This document shows positions 44,013 through 56,812 of a DNA stretch of 64,000 bases, one piece after another. The stretch is from the NCBI GenBank assembly GCA_022315425.1, contig JAIUPT010000041.1, positions 2,108,001-2,172,000 on the forward strand. The letters run 5' to 3'. The stretch's first letter is position 1, and each line of letters starts with the position of its first letter. A program made the position numbers and the translations under genes. Under the pieces are notes generated by a model. The model saw only the letters and a list, made by a program, of their open reading frames with translations, did not search any database and was not told where the DNA came from. The DNA is from Pseudevernia furfuracea (taxonomy: Eukaryota > Ascomycota > Lecanoromycetes > Lecanorales > Parmeliaceae).

Positions 44013-47000
44013 TAGGAGTCACGTCAGCCAGCGAAGGAAATGGCTCCGAGCCGAATTCCTCTGAACAATAATCGCCGCCGCTTTTTCGAAGCCTTGGACG
44101 AAGATTTGCCGGACACCAGCTGCTAGTGTGTAGATGGCGATCTTGCAGGCTGATTGTATCTTGTCTTGTACACTGTACTCGGATATTTCAGAATACTGAG
44201 ACAAAAGTATCCTATCCAGCTGGCTATTGTTCAATAAAACAACTGATCTTTGTCCAACTCTGAAAAGGAGGGCGTAACAAGTTGCCTTTGCCTTTTTCTT
44301 TATGTTTTGGGTAGTGCTGATGCAGGAAGCCTTCAGGACGACAACTGCAAGTCGTTGGCTCTGCCGGTACCCTTTCCAAAGACGTGGATTCGTTAGAGCC
44401 GGAACTCTGGAACGTTTGGTACACCGAGTTTGATACCGTGAGCGCGTACCAATGCCACACTTGTCGCAAATCGCAACCGAAGCTTTCTTGCTCAAGCCTT
44501 AGCCAAAAACTTTGTTGCTAGACACGTGTTGAGAGATATGGGAGATATGGGGGAGAGAGCCCACAAGAGTAACTGCTCGGTTGCTGGAGAGGCAGGGAGA
44601 CTGATGGAAGAAGGACTGAGGACAGAAGGATAATGTCTTTGATGTGCATAGGAAGAATGTCGACGTACTGATTCTAATCATGCGCTGGCCCGAAGTATGG
44701 GGGGGCGTGTCTTGGAGTTATTGGATTCTTGGGGTAGAATTTTGTGGGGCTTATCGGACAGATTTTCTCAGCCCTGGTGGAAAAAACGTGGTACCTGAAC
44801 TATGCTCTCTATGGTCTGCTTGACGCCTCTTAACTTCTTCCTTTCGGGGAGGCGGGACGAAGTCAACCCAACCAACGGCAGATAAGCATCGAGGTACCCT
44901 ATGGCCTATGGCCTATGGAAACCTCCGGGGGGGTTCTACGACTAATCACCAGTGACCAGTCACGCCAAACTACTGCTACTGCGCATCTGATGCAAGTGAG
45001 ACCGAGGATAGATGAATTCTGAAATGATAATCCGGACTCCCGGAGGCACTCGGTAAGCGGATGAAGGGGTGGAAGTGGAAAAGCTGAAGCTGACAGATTT
45101 GTGGAGAGAACAACAGGGGCCCCTGGTCATTCTTACCATTTTGTCCACAATGAGTATTGCAGCAGACTGCAGTGTTGTGCCTTTTCTATATTTGTCTCAC
45201 ATCGGAATCCTACTGCAATATCCGACATTATGCAAGTATCCTTTTCTTACTCTAAATCCACACAGGCACACACACACATACACACCCAGCAGACACACAC
45301 CAAAGCTACCCCTCACCACGGGATCCCTCGTATTCACATTGAATGGCTAATGTGTTTCAAAGTCTCGAGGCTGAGCGGCCCATGAACGTGGTCATTCGCC
45401 AAGAAATCTACGAAGATTTGAAGCCACAAAGCAGGAATGAGGATTGGTGTGGGGTATATAAGCTGCGTCGGGCGCTTTTCCTGCATGATGGCAATTCCGA
45501 AGGAGCTTGGGAAGGACTAGCCGCGGGACCGGTGTGTTGGAAACGAGGCGTCCCTGGGCTGGAATCCCTTCCATAGTCCCTTAGTGCCTATTATTTCCTG
45601 CGGCCAGATAGAGTGATAGGATGATCAGTAGGGTTCAGGACATAGCGTGGGGTAATTGCTACTCTGTTGTATGCGCTCTGTTTCGACTTTGGAGATGTGA
45701 TTTGGAATTTATCTGTTGGGGTGTGGGGAATGTTTAGCGAAAACAGTGCCAAATGATTCCATCGGATCAAATCAGATCACAATGCGCGTGGCATGCTTGC
45801 ATAAAATGCTGACTTGTTGCGTATGACTGGCTTTGGATGTCGCCGCTTAAGATATAAGAAAGTTGGAAAAGAGGGTGTGGTAATCATTTCACCACCATCC
45901 TCTCGCATCTTCAAACTGTCATTCTTGCAGCTGTGCATTCCCTGCAGGCTGCAATGATATCATGCATGCATATATAAAAGTATATACCTACACCCTTGGA
46001 GTCTGGAAATCGACAATTTCTCCATTTTCTCCGACGTCTTGCATTATTGCGCATCATTCGGCGTCTGTCAAAAATAGTCAAAAAATGGCGGGGAAGGGAA
46101 CTTGGCCTTATCTCTTGCTTCAGGAGTCAGGACCGGTCAGGCTTTCTTTTTGGAAACAAATTAACAAACCACTTGCATTTTGTGGAGCCGTTATCGTGGG
46201 GAAATTGCATGTGGCAAAGTAACAAGTAACAAGCATCTGGGCCTGGCATTTCTACTCTTCCCATCTGCCGTCATCATGTGTCATCACCGCCGTGATATGG
46301 TGATATGAACCAAGTCCAATTCTCATTCTCACCTCGCACTCAAAGAATACAGATTGACATGCAACGTGCAATTCATGCGACAAGTGGAAGATGGGGACGG
46401 AAATTAAATACTCATCTGGGATGGTGGTGTCTGCAAAGATCCATGTCGTCACCATAGAACAAAGACGTCTTAGCAACCTCTCCAAGCATCTTCTAGCGCT
46501 CTTAATCGACCATTCACTCTAACAAAGCCGATAAAAGATCGTGCGCGAACGATCCGGTGATACATTAGAGAATCGATAATGTCCGAGGTGGCGGACAAAG
46601 AAAGAGACCGAAGTTCCTGTGAACCCACCTTCGGTGAAGCATGCACATTACGGGCAAGCACGCCACCTCTTGAAAGCCCAATTGGTTGGAATGGTATCAA
46701 AACGAGAGCCAGGGTTTCAAAATCGAACTGCCAACGAAGGGGCAGAGGAGGAAGGCTTCGAGCAATCGGTGAAGTCTCTTCCACATCTATTTGTCTCATC
46801 TCTATCTGTCTCATCTATCACGCAATAACCACTACAAGGCTCTCTCTACCCTTGCAGGTCGCTCTTCCCGGGCCGTTCCCTCGTTCTATGCACCGGTCTA
46901 GCTAGCTGACTGCCTACTTCCTTGATAGCGCCTCATTACTTGCTGAACTATAAATATTGCTGCTGGATCAGTGCTGGGCATGTGCTCATTTTGATCTACA

Positions 47001-50000
47001 GAGCGCACTGTTGGCTTGCTGTTTATCCTTCCAACATAGCACCCTTTTGTTGGATTACAATGATTTGTTATCATACGAGCGCTGGTCATGCTCTTATCAG
47101 AGGGTGGGGGCTGAAGCTTGCATTTGCCACTAGGACAGCCTTCACCCGAAAGGCTCTACTTCCTGCTCACGTGCATTCATTGCTCGCTACCCCGCGGCGG
47201 TCTTGACTACTTAGCGATTCCTGGTCGTTACGGATTGTCTCATCTCATCACAATGCTCGACCATTAGCTTGGCCCACTACCGTCATGACCTATCTGCTTT
47301 GGTCATTCTTTCAAGGTCACTTGACATACAGTCTCCATGCAGTCACCCCGTGAGAATCAATCTTCCCATCCGTCCAGGAGTCAACGAATGACAAGGCTCA
47401 AACTCACTCAGTCTCGAGCTCTTTTCTCTTAGATATCTCCCATTACGAGAAAGTGTTACGTGCTTGACACTAGTTCGGTTTCGATTTCCCAGCATTACGA
47501 GGCTGATGTATACACGAGAGCTGCAACTGCTCGCGATTTGGAAGCTGCACACAATCAAACTTTTTTATCCTTGCTCTTCTTTTTTTCCCCTTCACACCGC
47601 CGTCAGGATCCGAGATGGTGAATGGTCTCTTGCTGATCTAGAACTTCCGCAGGCGTTTTATACGCGTGTATAAAGTGAAGTCGCGCACTGAGTTTCTCTG
47701 TTGATCAACACATGCTTCTCTACATCACTTCTCTACATCACTTCAATTACATAGCATGGCAACCTCCAGGCCTTACCAGTACAGATTTCGCTTTGGTAGC
47801 TTAAGGATCTGGACTGATGATGGGATTGGTGCTCACGCCCTCAGATTAGTAATTACAACATCAGGGCCCCCGAGGGAAACGGTTGGTATAGTGCATTCCC
47901 CCTTGACATCGGTAGCTACGCTGTTGTGAATTTTGGCTACACACAATACAAAACCCACAACCTAGCAACTCGTTGACTTTTTCACTTCAAATACCATCAA
48001 ACCCATCTCATACCCATCTCATACCACCACACCCATTGTGTGCTGGGAACCTCAACTGCCGTGGCATTCACACACACGTGGACTGTCCTTTGCCACCCAT
48101 TCACGCAGGCTGTCACTCGGATCAGCTTTACTGGTCAGAATTGAAGCACAAATGTTCACGCTGTGGCGCCGGGTGATACAAATTTGATACTAGCATCGAC
48201 ATTAACTCCTGAGTCGGTGGGAACATTCCAAATCCAAATAAAAATACACCAGAGGACTTGCCCTATCCGAAGAACCTCAAGGCATCGCTGGAGGACATCA
48301 AAGCAGGCAAAGCCACCTGCTCCTGATCAATCGCTTCTACTTCGAATTCATCTCATGGCACCCTTTCTGATGCGCCACCCGGCACGAAAAGTCAGTCTCC
48401 CCCCCCAGTTGTGAAGCCGGTTGGGCCAATATTCTATCTCCCGCTTTAAACGATTGGCCTGCACGGAATCACCGGCTTAGAATTTTTTCACAAACATGTG
48501 AGCCTTTTGATGGCCAAATTCCGGACTCTTTGCTTCTTTTGGCAGCTGCGTTGAGAGGAGACCCAAGTGACCTGTTTCCACACGATCTCACTGGCGCTTT
48601 GCCTTATCCCCGATACGAAGACTGGTCTCCAACACTTTGGTCTCTTTTTTTCAGCGAGGAGGCCTTCAGTCTCTTCGGGCTCGATGAACATGGACAACTG
48701 GTTGGGATCATTCCCGTATCACGAAAATTTAGTTTGAGCGGAGATGGGCCTGTTGGGCCTGTTGGGGGAAGTATCAGATTAAGATGCTTTATTCCTAAAC
48801 TTGTTCTCTCTTTTTTGGTCTTCTATTTCTGCGGACTGTGTGCTTTGTCTTTTAACATGAATGATGGATACTTGGTACTGCTTACAAAAGGTATTATTCT
48901 TTAAGCTACTAATAATACCTGGACTTCACGTCAAACCTGCCATCAGCGCTGCTCTGCCTGGCCCCGTCTTCGTTGAGCGGCCCTAGATCCGACACCTGAA
49001 CCTTCATTTCTAGAAGATGGTGGCTGGTTGACTCCTTGCTTGCGATCTTGTGGTCGTGGCTTTTCTTACAATGCTCCTGCCTCCCGCAGGGCCTCTTTCC
49101 TAAGCCTAAGAGTTGGCACAGTCATCTGACATGGAGGGATCGAGAAATCATGATTTTGATTTGCTCGAGAAGTCACAGATGCATCGATTAATCGTCAGTG
49201 GGTCGGGTGGCGTTGCTCAGTATGGAATGTATGAAACTTATTCTGCAGCTGATGAACAGTTACAATATATCTCGTTTCTTCTTTATTTTCCCCATCCATG
49301 ATGAGCGGTCGTGCACATTCGCAAAGCTTCTTCAACCAGCGGCCATGTTTCAAGACGTCACCAAATAGGTCAATCGTGCTGGTCTTAACAAGTCACACCC
49401 TCATTCTCGAGTTCCAAAAGAAGTTCGACCGGGGTTCGGCAAGAATAATGCACGGAGATTTCGATGACGGGGGAGGCTCAGTCCTCTACAGTATCACAAA
49501 GCCAGCAACTTCTCCACCGATTTACCATCCTCGTCTGTCTGTCTCCACACACCCACTCAGTTTCTCAAAAAATGTTTTATATTTCTTTGGGAAGTCGATT
49601 CAATAACTTTCGCTGAACTCACCCGTGACTGCTTGCCGTTTGTCATCGGCGTTCGCTACTGTTATCGATTGTCATCTGTTTAAGCCTTGATGGTCGTTGT
49701 TATCTCTCACTCTTCAAAGCCATCGAGACATTCCTGACACTTTCACCAAGTGCAGACTTTACGGAGTTCTCACTAATGAAATTGGGTTTAGTGGAGTTAA
49801 ATTTGAAAAGAGTCTACTGTCCGTGCGGACGGGTTATATCTGCACTTGAGCATCCCTTTCGATAAAATCACTATCTACTCTCTCATCATGACGGTAAAAA
49901 TATACACTGATTCGAGGACCATGGAAAGAAGATTTTTTTTCTGTCCCTCTGCGATTGGTATGTGAGGTTCGCCGATGGATGCGAATCTAAAACCGCACAA

Positions 50001-50400
50001 CAATTGCGCTGGGGACAATCCTGCTTTTTTCACCATTTGCAATACCCTACTTTGATAGCGGAAAAGGGCCTGCCTACCTTGACCTCTTGATTGTGACAGA
50101 CCCGTCAAACCAAGATTGACTCTTCCACTGATATTCTAGCCTTGCGATATACGCCACATCATCTCCATCTCACATTGCGCTACTGAATATGAGCGGCGAT
50201 AATAGAAAAAGGAAAGCACCGCAACAACATTGTACCAGTGCCAATAGGAATCGAACCTATTAGTTATTACAACTACTAAACCAACTCCAACGATAATGCG
50301 TAGGCTCGTAACATTGTCCAATGCCCTACTTCCCTTTTTACCTTTTCTAACAACAAAAACATCAACATCAATACAAGTGAGTGCTATGACTCCCCTCCCA
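44013..50400. other. Gene-poor stretch of 6.4 kb
   Basis: Apart from the creA promoter at the left edge I see no supported gene. Frames at 44019-44495 (minus), 46579-46905 (plus) and 47464-47673 (plus) carry no domain. The most protein-like piece is the plus frame that opens near 48455 and runs to 48904 (EPFDGQIPDSLLLLAAALRG, then YEDWSPTLWSLFFSEEAFSL). It has no ATG in a good place and an in-frame tail of low-quality sequence, so I treat it as a possible relic only. CACA repeats lie at 45265-45300. Confidence 0.35.
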
Positions 50401-50439
50401 TGCGTGAAGGCTTGCCGGCCATGCGTAGTTGACTCGTAA

Positions 50440-51299
50440 GAGAGATGCGAGGACGAGAAGCATGCTAACGATGTTGATCGTGCCGGCTCCTTCCAGGCCC
50501 CCCCCCCCTCGTCGTGGCCCTACGGGGCGCTTCAGCAAGTCCCCTTGTAAGTTGATACATCGCAATGCGAGGTTCTTAGCTGACATGAGGTGTAGCTGTC
50601 TTCTCTCCTCTCTCCCCCTCTCCCGCTGCTGCGGCCGCCTTTCCTAAGCATCCGAGGCTGCTCTGAAAGAGGTGCTTGGTTAATGAGGTGCAGCTTCTTC
50701 CTTCGTCTCCGCCCCGGACTCTCCCTCCGTCGCCGGTGTGGCGCAAGGTACATATTCACTGTAAGAGGGGTCGATCCCCGCAAGCCGCCCATGGGGCGCC
50801 CTTCTCGCGAGCATGAGGCGGATGAAGTCCATGACTCGAAACGCTTGCGCAACGCCGCAAAGAAGGCTCGGCGTAAGGAGCGTCGTCGTCGAGGGCGTGT
50901 CGAGGGCGTGTCGAGTCTGACGAGTCTGACGAGTCTGACTTCGAGCCTGAGCGCACTGCAGCTGAGGCTGAGGTCAAGCCTGAGGTCGACCCGATGGATG
51001 ACGACGTCCAAATCCTGGGGTCACGACCCCGCTATGGTAAGTTAAGTTCCTCATCAAGAGTTCGTAGCTAACATGAAAACAGTTTGGGACGCAGCGTTCG
51101 GCGAGTCGGTGCCGCCCGGCGCAAGTTAGGTTGCTGAAGCATGTGGTAATGCGTGCGAAGTTCCCGCGTGTCTGCGGTGTGTGCGTGATCTGGCACGCGA
51201 CCGGGCAGCGGTCTGTGCTGCTCCGCCTGCTGGGTCTCGCCAGCGCAAGTGCGGGCGTTGCTCCCGTGGGGCGCACGCCTGCGTGGTGGACCTTTAAAC
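50440..51299 (+). pseudogene. Multi-intron relic encoding an acidic region and a Cys-rich module
   Basis: A consistent plus-strand gene can be read, but with breaks. Early Pro-rich coding (SRPPPPRRGPTGRFSKSP) ends at a GTAAGT donor at 50547; the acceptor is TGTAG at 50595. A basic stretch (DSKRLRNAAKKARRKERRRR) leads to an 11-bp tandem duplication (50891-50901 and 50902-50912) that throws the frame into an acidic segment (ESDESDESDFEPERTAAEAE ... DPMDDDVQILG). A 46-bp intron (51037-51082, GTAAGT, GCTAAC, ACAG) follows. Then a TAG at 51127-51129 precedes a module with eight cysteines, spaced C-x3-C-x4-C-x2-C-x11-C-x11-C-x2-C-x6-C, ending near 51299. The Cys pattern suggests zinc binding. Function unknown; I think it is a dispersed fungal family, but that is inference. 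Confidence 0.55.
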
Positions 51300-52283
51300 T
51301 TCGAAGAGGACTCTATTGACAGTATCAAAACCCCTGTGGCCTACCTACCCGCTCTCAATGAGAGCTCAAAACAACGTGTACGGATTGTTATAGCTCTGTT
51401 TTTGTCAAGTATCCTTTCAGGTCTCTCTACAGATTCTCTTGAACAGCTTAGACACTCCACTCACATCATATACAGGATGTTTATTCATACCCTTACGGCA
51501 TTCAGAGCCTTGGAGAATTCACTAGCGGATCTGTTCTGTCGATTAGCAATACCTACGTGCACGAACGAAGCCAACGGAGAGGTCGTATCTTTCTAGTGTC
51601 TAGCTGATGAAGACGTTGCCGTTTCAGCGCCCAGCAATTGGGAGCCTATTCTTGAAGCTAGAACCAAACCTGGGTGGAGACCGTCCATTCCTTGGCTAGT
51701 ATTCCATTAGCCTCGTGACTTATCTCCACGCATTTTGTCATATTGAGGTATCCCCTGCTGTTATGCGGTTTGGTAAACCCGAGCTTTTGACCTGACGAGG
51801 AGGAGACGTTCAGAGTTTGGGATATCGGTTTGAACGCTCGTGCTGCCACTATCACTTCATATCATATACATTTCTGCGATGGGATTGATGTCAGCCTTTT
51901 CGAACTGAACGAGTTCGTCGATAGAGCTGTTAGTCTTCATTTCGTTACGCTCGAAATCGACTAAACTTCGATAGTAGTCATGACCCAAGCGCTGAACTAC
52001 CGTTTTCTCAGCAAACACTTAAGGTGAGAAAGTACCGAACAAAGCGGTAAGCGGCTATCGGATGCAGTCTCGTCGATACCGACTCTGGCTCCGGCACCGA
52101 ACCTGGATCGATAAGGAAGAAGAAGAACCGTGACCCCACTAGTCCCGCAACAGTCCCAAAGAATACTATGCTCAAATCCAATACGGAATTCTACACACTT
52201 TATCATCCGGACTTGAATAATGAGGGTGACGAGTCCCCCCACCATTCAGGGTACCTGACGACTACGATCATGACACACTATTC
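51300..52283. other. Continuation of relic-rich DNA, no clear gene
   Basis: A plus frame runs on to 51596 with plausible helical composition (SSKQRVRIVIALFLSSILSG) and may be the C-terminal part of the preceding relic. From 51600 to 52280 I see nothing definable. Confidence 0.3.
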
Positions 52284-52690
52284 ATGGACCCGTTCATTAC
52301 AACCGCCAGCCAGATCCCCACGACTGGTGTGCGTCTCGATGACATGACAGTTGTATTGGTTATTGATACCCTCGGTCAGAAGACACTCAAGCAGAACTGG
52401 CCTCCTTTCTCTTTTTCCCCAACTAACAAATCCAATTCAAAAGTAAGTAATGAACCCTTTTATACGATTCATAGCATGCTGCCCGTGCTGTCGTTGATCT
52501 CGTATCGAGCCTATCGAGTAGTCAAATCTCTTATAACCCTTCTATTTCGTTACTGCTTCGTCGTTAATTCCTTCGAGGTCCTCATAACTAACATGTGTCA
52601 CTCGCAGTGCCTATTTGTTACTCTTGCGGTGCCTTAGGGCATCTCTCCTAAGATTGCCCCCAGTCTCGCCCCCTCAAAGTGAATGTAAGT
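52284..52690 (+). pseudogene. Retroelement-like relic with a CCHC zinc knuckle
   Basis: A plus-strand segment opens with MDPFITTASQIPTTGVRLDD. An intron with good signals (donor GTAAGT at 52443, branch ACTAAC, acceptor CGCAG at 52607) leads to a CCHC knuckle at 52616-52657: C-x2-C-x4-H-x4-C with GALGHLS between the ligands. A TAA codon (52649-52651) sits inside the knuckle, between His and the last Cys. Such knuckles are typical of Gag-like proteins and of RNA-binding proteins. No reverse transcriptase or protease is visible nearby, so assignment to a transposon is inference. Confidence 0.45.
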
Positions 52691-54848
52691 CCACGACTAT
52701 TTCCTCTTCTCCAACCCATCTTACTTCCTTTATTTGATTTGAGTCGACTGTTGCCTGTTGTTGCGTTTCCCGTACATGTCCTGTGTACTGTCCGGTCCTT
52801 TCCAAATTATCGTAAGAGTGGAGCTATTTTCGGGGCATAGCATCTTTGCCCTCAATGGGGATGAACTTGTCAGGCGTCAGAACGCTCAAATTCGCTTCAC
52901 TGGACTTTAGAGCTCAAAGCGCGAATGGATGTCGGACAGCATACGCAAGGGACCATCTCGGAAGAGCCGTAAGACTCCGACGACGAGTCAGGGATTCCGA
53001 GTACCCCTACACACGCGCCAATACTTTTACTGACCTACATGTCTGACTCTCATAGCTCTCGAGTGACAAATCCAATCCAAAAAGACATTGAGAGACGCAA
53101 GGAGGATGGAACGCCCCGTACTGCACACAACAAGTCGATTCGAAGCACGAGCGGTTGTACATACTACCGAATGTCGAAAACACGCCGCAACGCGTAAGCA
53201 TCAGCAAAAGGGAATTCTTCTGCCTGGCGACCGGAAGCCCATACAAAAGTCCGTCGTTCATGGACGAGGATCATTCGAGTTGAACCTGTCGAACCGGATA
53301 CACAATGTTCTCAGCCTATTCTTTCTCGCGCCCGAGCCTCTTTGATCTTTTGGAGACCGAACCCTCCTCACTCAAAGCAGAGCAGCGTTGGCGCGAGAAA
53401 CATCCGCACTCGCCACCACTCGCAGATCCCATCTACGACTGGAGCGACGCCACCTGTGCGATGATGTTCTCAGACTATATCGACGAGTGGATGGATAGAT
53501 TCCCTGACCTTTCGCCTTCACGATCCTTAGTTATCTGCTTTGATTTCAATCTTCGTTTAGGTAATCTGGAGATTCCCGTAGCGACTTACGACACTCAGAA
53601 TTCCTTCGTTGAGAAATCAGATCACGGAAATGAATGACTTTGCGCGGGACGATGAAAGGCCTGGCGCCTACTCAATGACATGCCGAGAATAAGAACCCGT
53701 TCCTTTTCCCCAAGAGAAATTGAATGGTCCTTACCTCAACTTCCGATTCGCAAAATAAAGACGTAATGTGTTCATTCTACTCTTACGGAGTTGTGCCGAA
53801 GTAAGACTTCAGGACGATGGAAAATCATTACACGGCCAAAGAGATTATAGAAGCCTAGTGGCTTCAAACGAAATTCCCACGGGGAGAAGACTCCGTTTTG
53901 ATTAGAAGATATAACAAAAGATATCGGACATTTCTTCGTCGAGATAGAGCCTGATAACAAGTGATTTTCTTGTTAGTTGCATTCAACCCCTGGTAGAACG
54001 CAGCCCTCAGGCCGTCAGGCGTCTAAGTCTTTCTGGGGTTGACGATTGAGATTGCGGAGGTACTTTTGCGGAGATGGCTATAAGTGGACAAAGATGCCAG
54101 GGAGCCCGACGCACCATTTTGCATGCCTTGATATTGCGACTCAACACATCAGGAATTTAAAAAAAAATTGACCCCGACGACGAAGGGAAAGATTAGGGCG
54201 CAACTGAAAATCAATGTTTCCCTACCGGATGCGGGTGATTGTGACGATAGTGATTCTGAGTATCTCGAGAGCAACTCAAATACCCCGATATTTGGTCATC
54301 GGGAAGTGGTTGACGAGCCTTTCTTTTTCAAGTGCCGGTGAGATCAATGGTTTGTAGACACTTCAAGAGCGAACTTACTCACTCATTCAAGGGAGCCTCA
54401 TCTTGTGCCCCACGCTTGGAAGTTGTGATGGCGACAGCAATAAGGCTTGCTCCAGCGCCGTTCGGGCCGGGACCAGATGGACTGAGGATACGATTATCGT
54501 GCACTCCGAGGAGTGCTTCTATCGATCAAAAATAATCAAGAAATCACCGACCAATTTCTCCTTGCAGATTTCAACTTGACGTTTCTCCCAGATACTCGAG
54601 AATCGCAATAAAACACTACGCAGCTGAGTTAGTTCAAAAGAAACAATCAATCGCTCACGTCGCTAACTGACTTCTCTGTTCGCTGCCCCTGGCACCTCGA
54701 GTGTAAGATATTCGCAAGGGCTTCAGCCGTCAGAGCTATAAACCTGGAAGCAATGCACCCCTAGCGACATCCAAAGCTGCTGCCAAAGCCAGGCCCAATC
54801 AGGACAAACAGGAGTCCGATGACGACAACAATAATCGGGCAGCAATAG
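52691..54848. other. Relic-rich stretch with isolated coding-like pieces
   Basis: A piece from about 53039 (MSDSHSSRVTNPIQKDIERR) and the plus ORF at 53305-53637 (LADPIYDWSDATCAMMFSDY, then EWMDRFPDLSPSRSLVICF) have protein-like composition. They have no ATG or splice context that would make a gene. I recognise no family. Nothing definable lies between 53640 and 54848. Confidence 0.3.
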
Positions 54849-56812
54849 TTGCTCAGCTTGAGGTCATCAAGTGAGCTCCCCGCTCTCAAATCCCTGCTGT
54901 GTACTCCGCGGGCATTGTGCCTCCTCTTCACGAAAACACCTGTTGTCACTGCGCTCGTCGTGCTTACCAGCAACCCTAATCCTAACCCTTCTTCACCACC
55001 ATCGAATCTACACTCTAACCCTTACCTCTACCTACCTCCACCTACCTTCCTAGCGTTAACTCACTTCATTCATTCATTTCCTTACCTGCTAGCAGTCTCC
55101 TCTTCGATTTCTTATTCTTATTCAACTTATCAGCATAACTCAATTCACTTCTATTAACATCGACTTAAACCTCGATAGCGATTACTTCAGCTAACAGCTA
55201 GCAGAGAATAAAGCTCATCTCGAAAAAAGATAAATCTCGTAAAATATAATTACGAAATTAATACAGACGCAATAACATTCGACAGCAAAGACGCACACTC
55301 AGAGACCCATGGGACAGACACGAGCGATCTTGTTGCTTCATTCTTCTTCATGGGTGGTTCTCATGACCTAGCTTTTCAGCATTAACATCATCTCCGTATC
55401 GTATCTATCTGTCATCTATCTGTCATCTATCTGTCATCTGAAAATGAAATCTTAGTAAGGTCGCTTGGAACATCTAGCAAAGCAGGGGTGAAAAGTTGAT
55501 AACATTATATTGTCAGTCCCTATCACAGAAATTTCGAAGCCTGTGAAATCATACTGTTATTCCTGTTACCTCAGCGCCAGTTCAATTGACCATTAGCCAA
55601 CTCGAGGTGGCCCGAAGTGATGGGCACCGGACGACGCCCGTGAATGTCTATCACATCAAGAGTAGTGGTGCGGAAGAGGCGGAGCAATGCGGAACCGCGA
55701 AGGATTTTTTGTGGGGGGGGGTTAGGCAGAAGACCCAAAGACCAGAGAGTCAATAGGAAGATCCGTTTCTGAAGGCTCTCAATCAATACCTCCGACACCT
55801 CTTGCCATATCAACATTTTCTTTACCAAGCAAAGCACCGGTATGAATTTTGCAATCAGCATCGCCAAGAAAAGTAAAAAGAAATCAAAGCAAACAAGCGC
55901 AAGCATAAATAGCACTCGAGACCGACGATGATACAACTCCTAAGAAGAAGAGCAAGCTTTCTTCGATCCAGGTGAAGCATAAAGAAAAACAAAATAGCGA
56001 CACGGAGAAATCCTTTGATGGAGACGATGCTACCCATGTGGATGACTGTGTTGAGAGGGCCAGACGAAGGAAGTTTAAAGAAACCTCGAGAGATATCCAG
56101 TAACAAGTAGACGGGACATGACAGCATGTTACGGCAAACACTCAGTTGAAACCGCAGGATTACTTCGGTCCGAAGCCGTCAGGAGCGATTGGCCTAGGAG
56201 AAAAAGCCCCAAACTTACCAGCTTAATCGGATTAGGAATTGAGTGCCTACACCAACCCATGGAAAGACGTCAGTGCCTCCACCAGCGACCAAGGGAAAAA
56301 CACCGACGCCACCGCCTCCGCCCGCACCAAAGACAGAGCCAAAGCTCACACCAAAGACAACCCCGGCGTCTTCCAAGCATTCTTGGGGGGCCCCGGTTTC
56401 CCAAAGGACAAATCCCACTAGCCCCCGAGGGCGAATCGCGGCAACTTGCAGAACAAGTTTCAGTGCAGAGTCCCCACAGTGCCCAGTGGCAAAAGTGGCG
56501 AACGACTGTGGCGATATCGGTACGGTGGCGCTATCTCGTCGCGAGACCTGACGACATCATTGTTGATTTGCTCCAGTGCTCTTGCAATAGCAACGGAGTC
56601 CTTGTTATGGTTCCTTGTTGACAACCCTCGCTTGCGGGGCGTTGCAACAACAACGGTGGTTTCTTTATTCTCATGTTTGGCGCTAATCAAAAACAACAAC
56701 AACACGGCAGCGACGTCGGTCCTGGAGCGCGTTGTCCCGTTCTACTGACGGCAACGACGACGGTTTAGGGATACGTTGCTCCGTGCGACAGACAGCGACA
56801 ATCACTATATAT
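54849..56812. other. Gene-poor stretch, no gene supported
   Basis: Several frames overlap on both strands (55571-55936 and 55855-56127 minus; 56243-56551 and 56446-56748 plus) without a domain. A Pro/Thr-rich plus frame (56270-56340) is composition-driven. A TCTATCTGTCA repeat lies near 55402-55437, and AACAAC runs near 56690-56702. Confidence 0.35.

Noticed and set aside
50241..50300. Possible tRNA on the minus strand: a B-box-like GGTTCGATTCC with a 5-bp T-stem (AATAG/CTATT).
   Set aside because: No matching acceptor stem or anticodon arm can be folded upstream; the region between the A-box-like and B-box-like words is too short. It could be a decayed tRNA or a mitochondrial-type fragment, but I cannot support it.
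54975..55025. CCCTAA-like words (CCCTAATCCTAACCC and CTCTAACCC) resembling telomere repeats.
   Set aside because: Only two or three imperfect copies occur and genes continue on both sides; probably chance.
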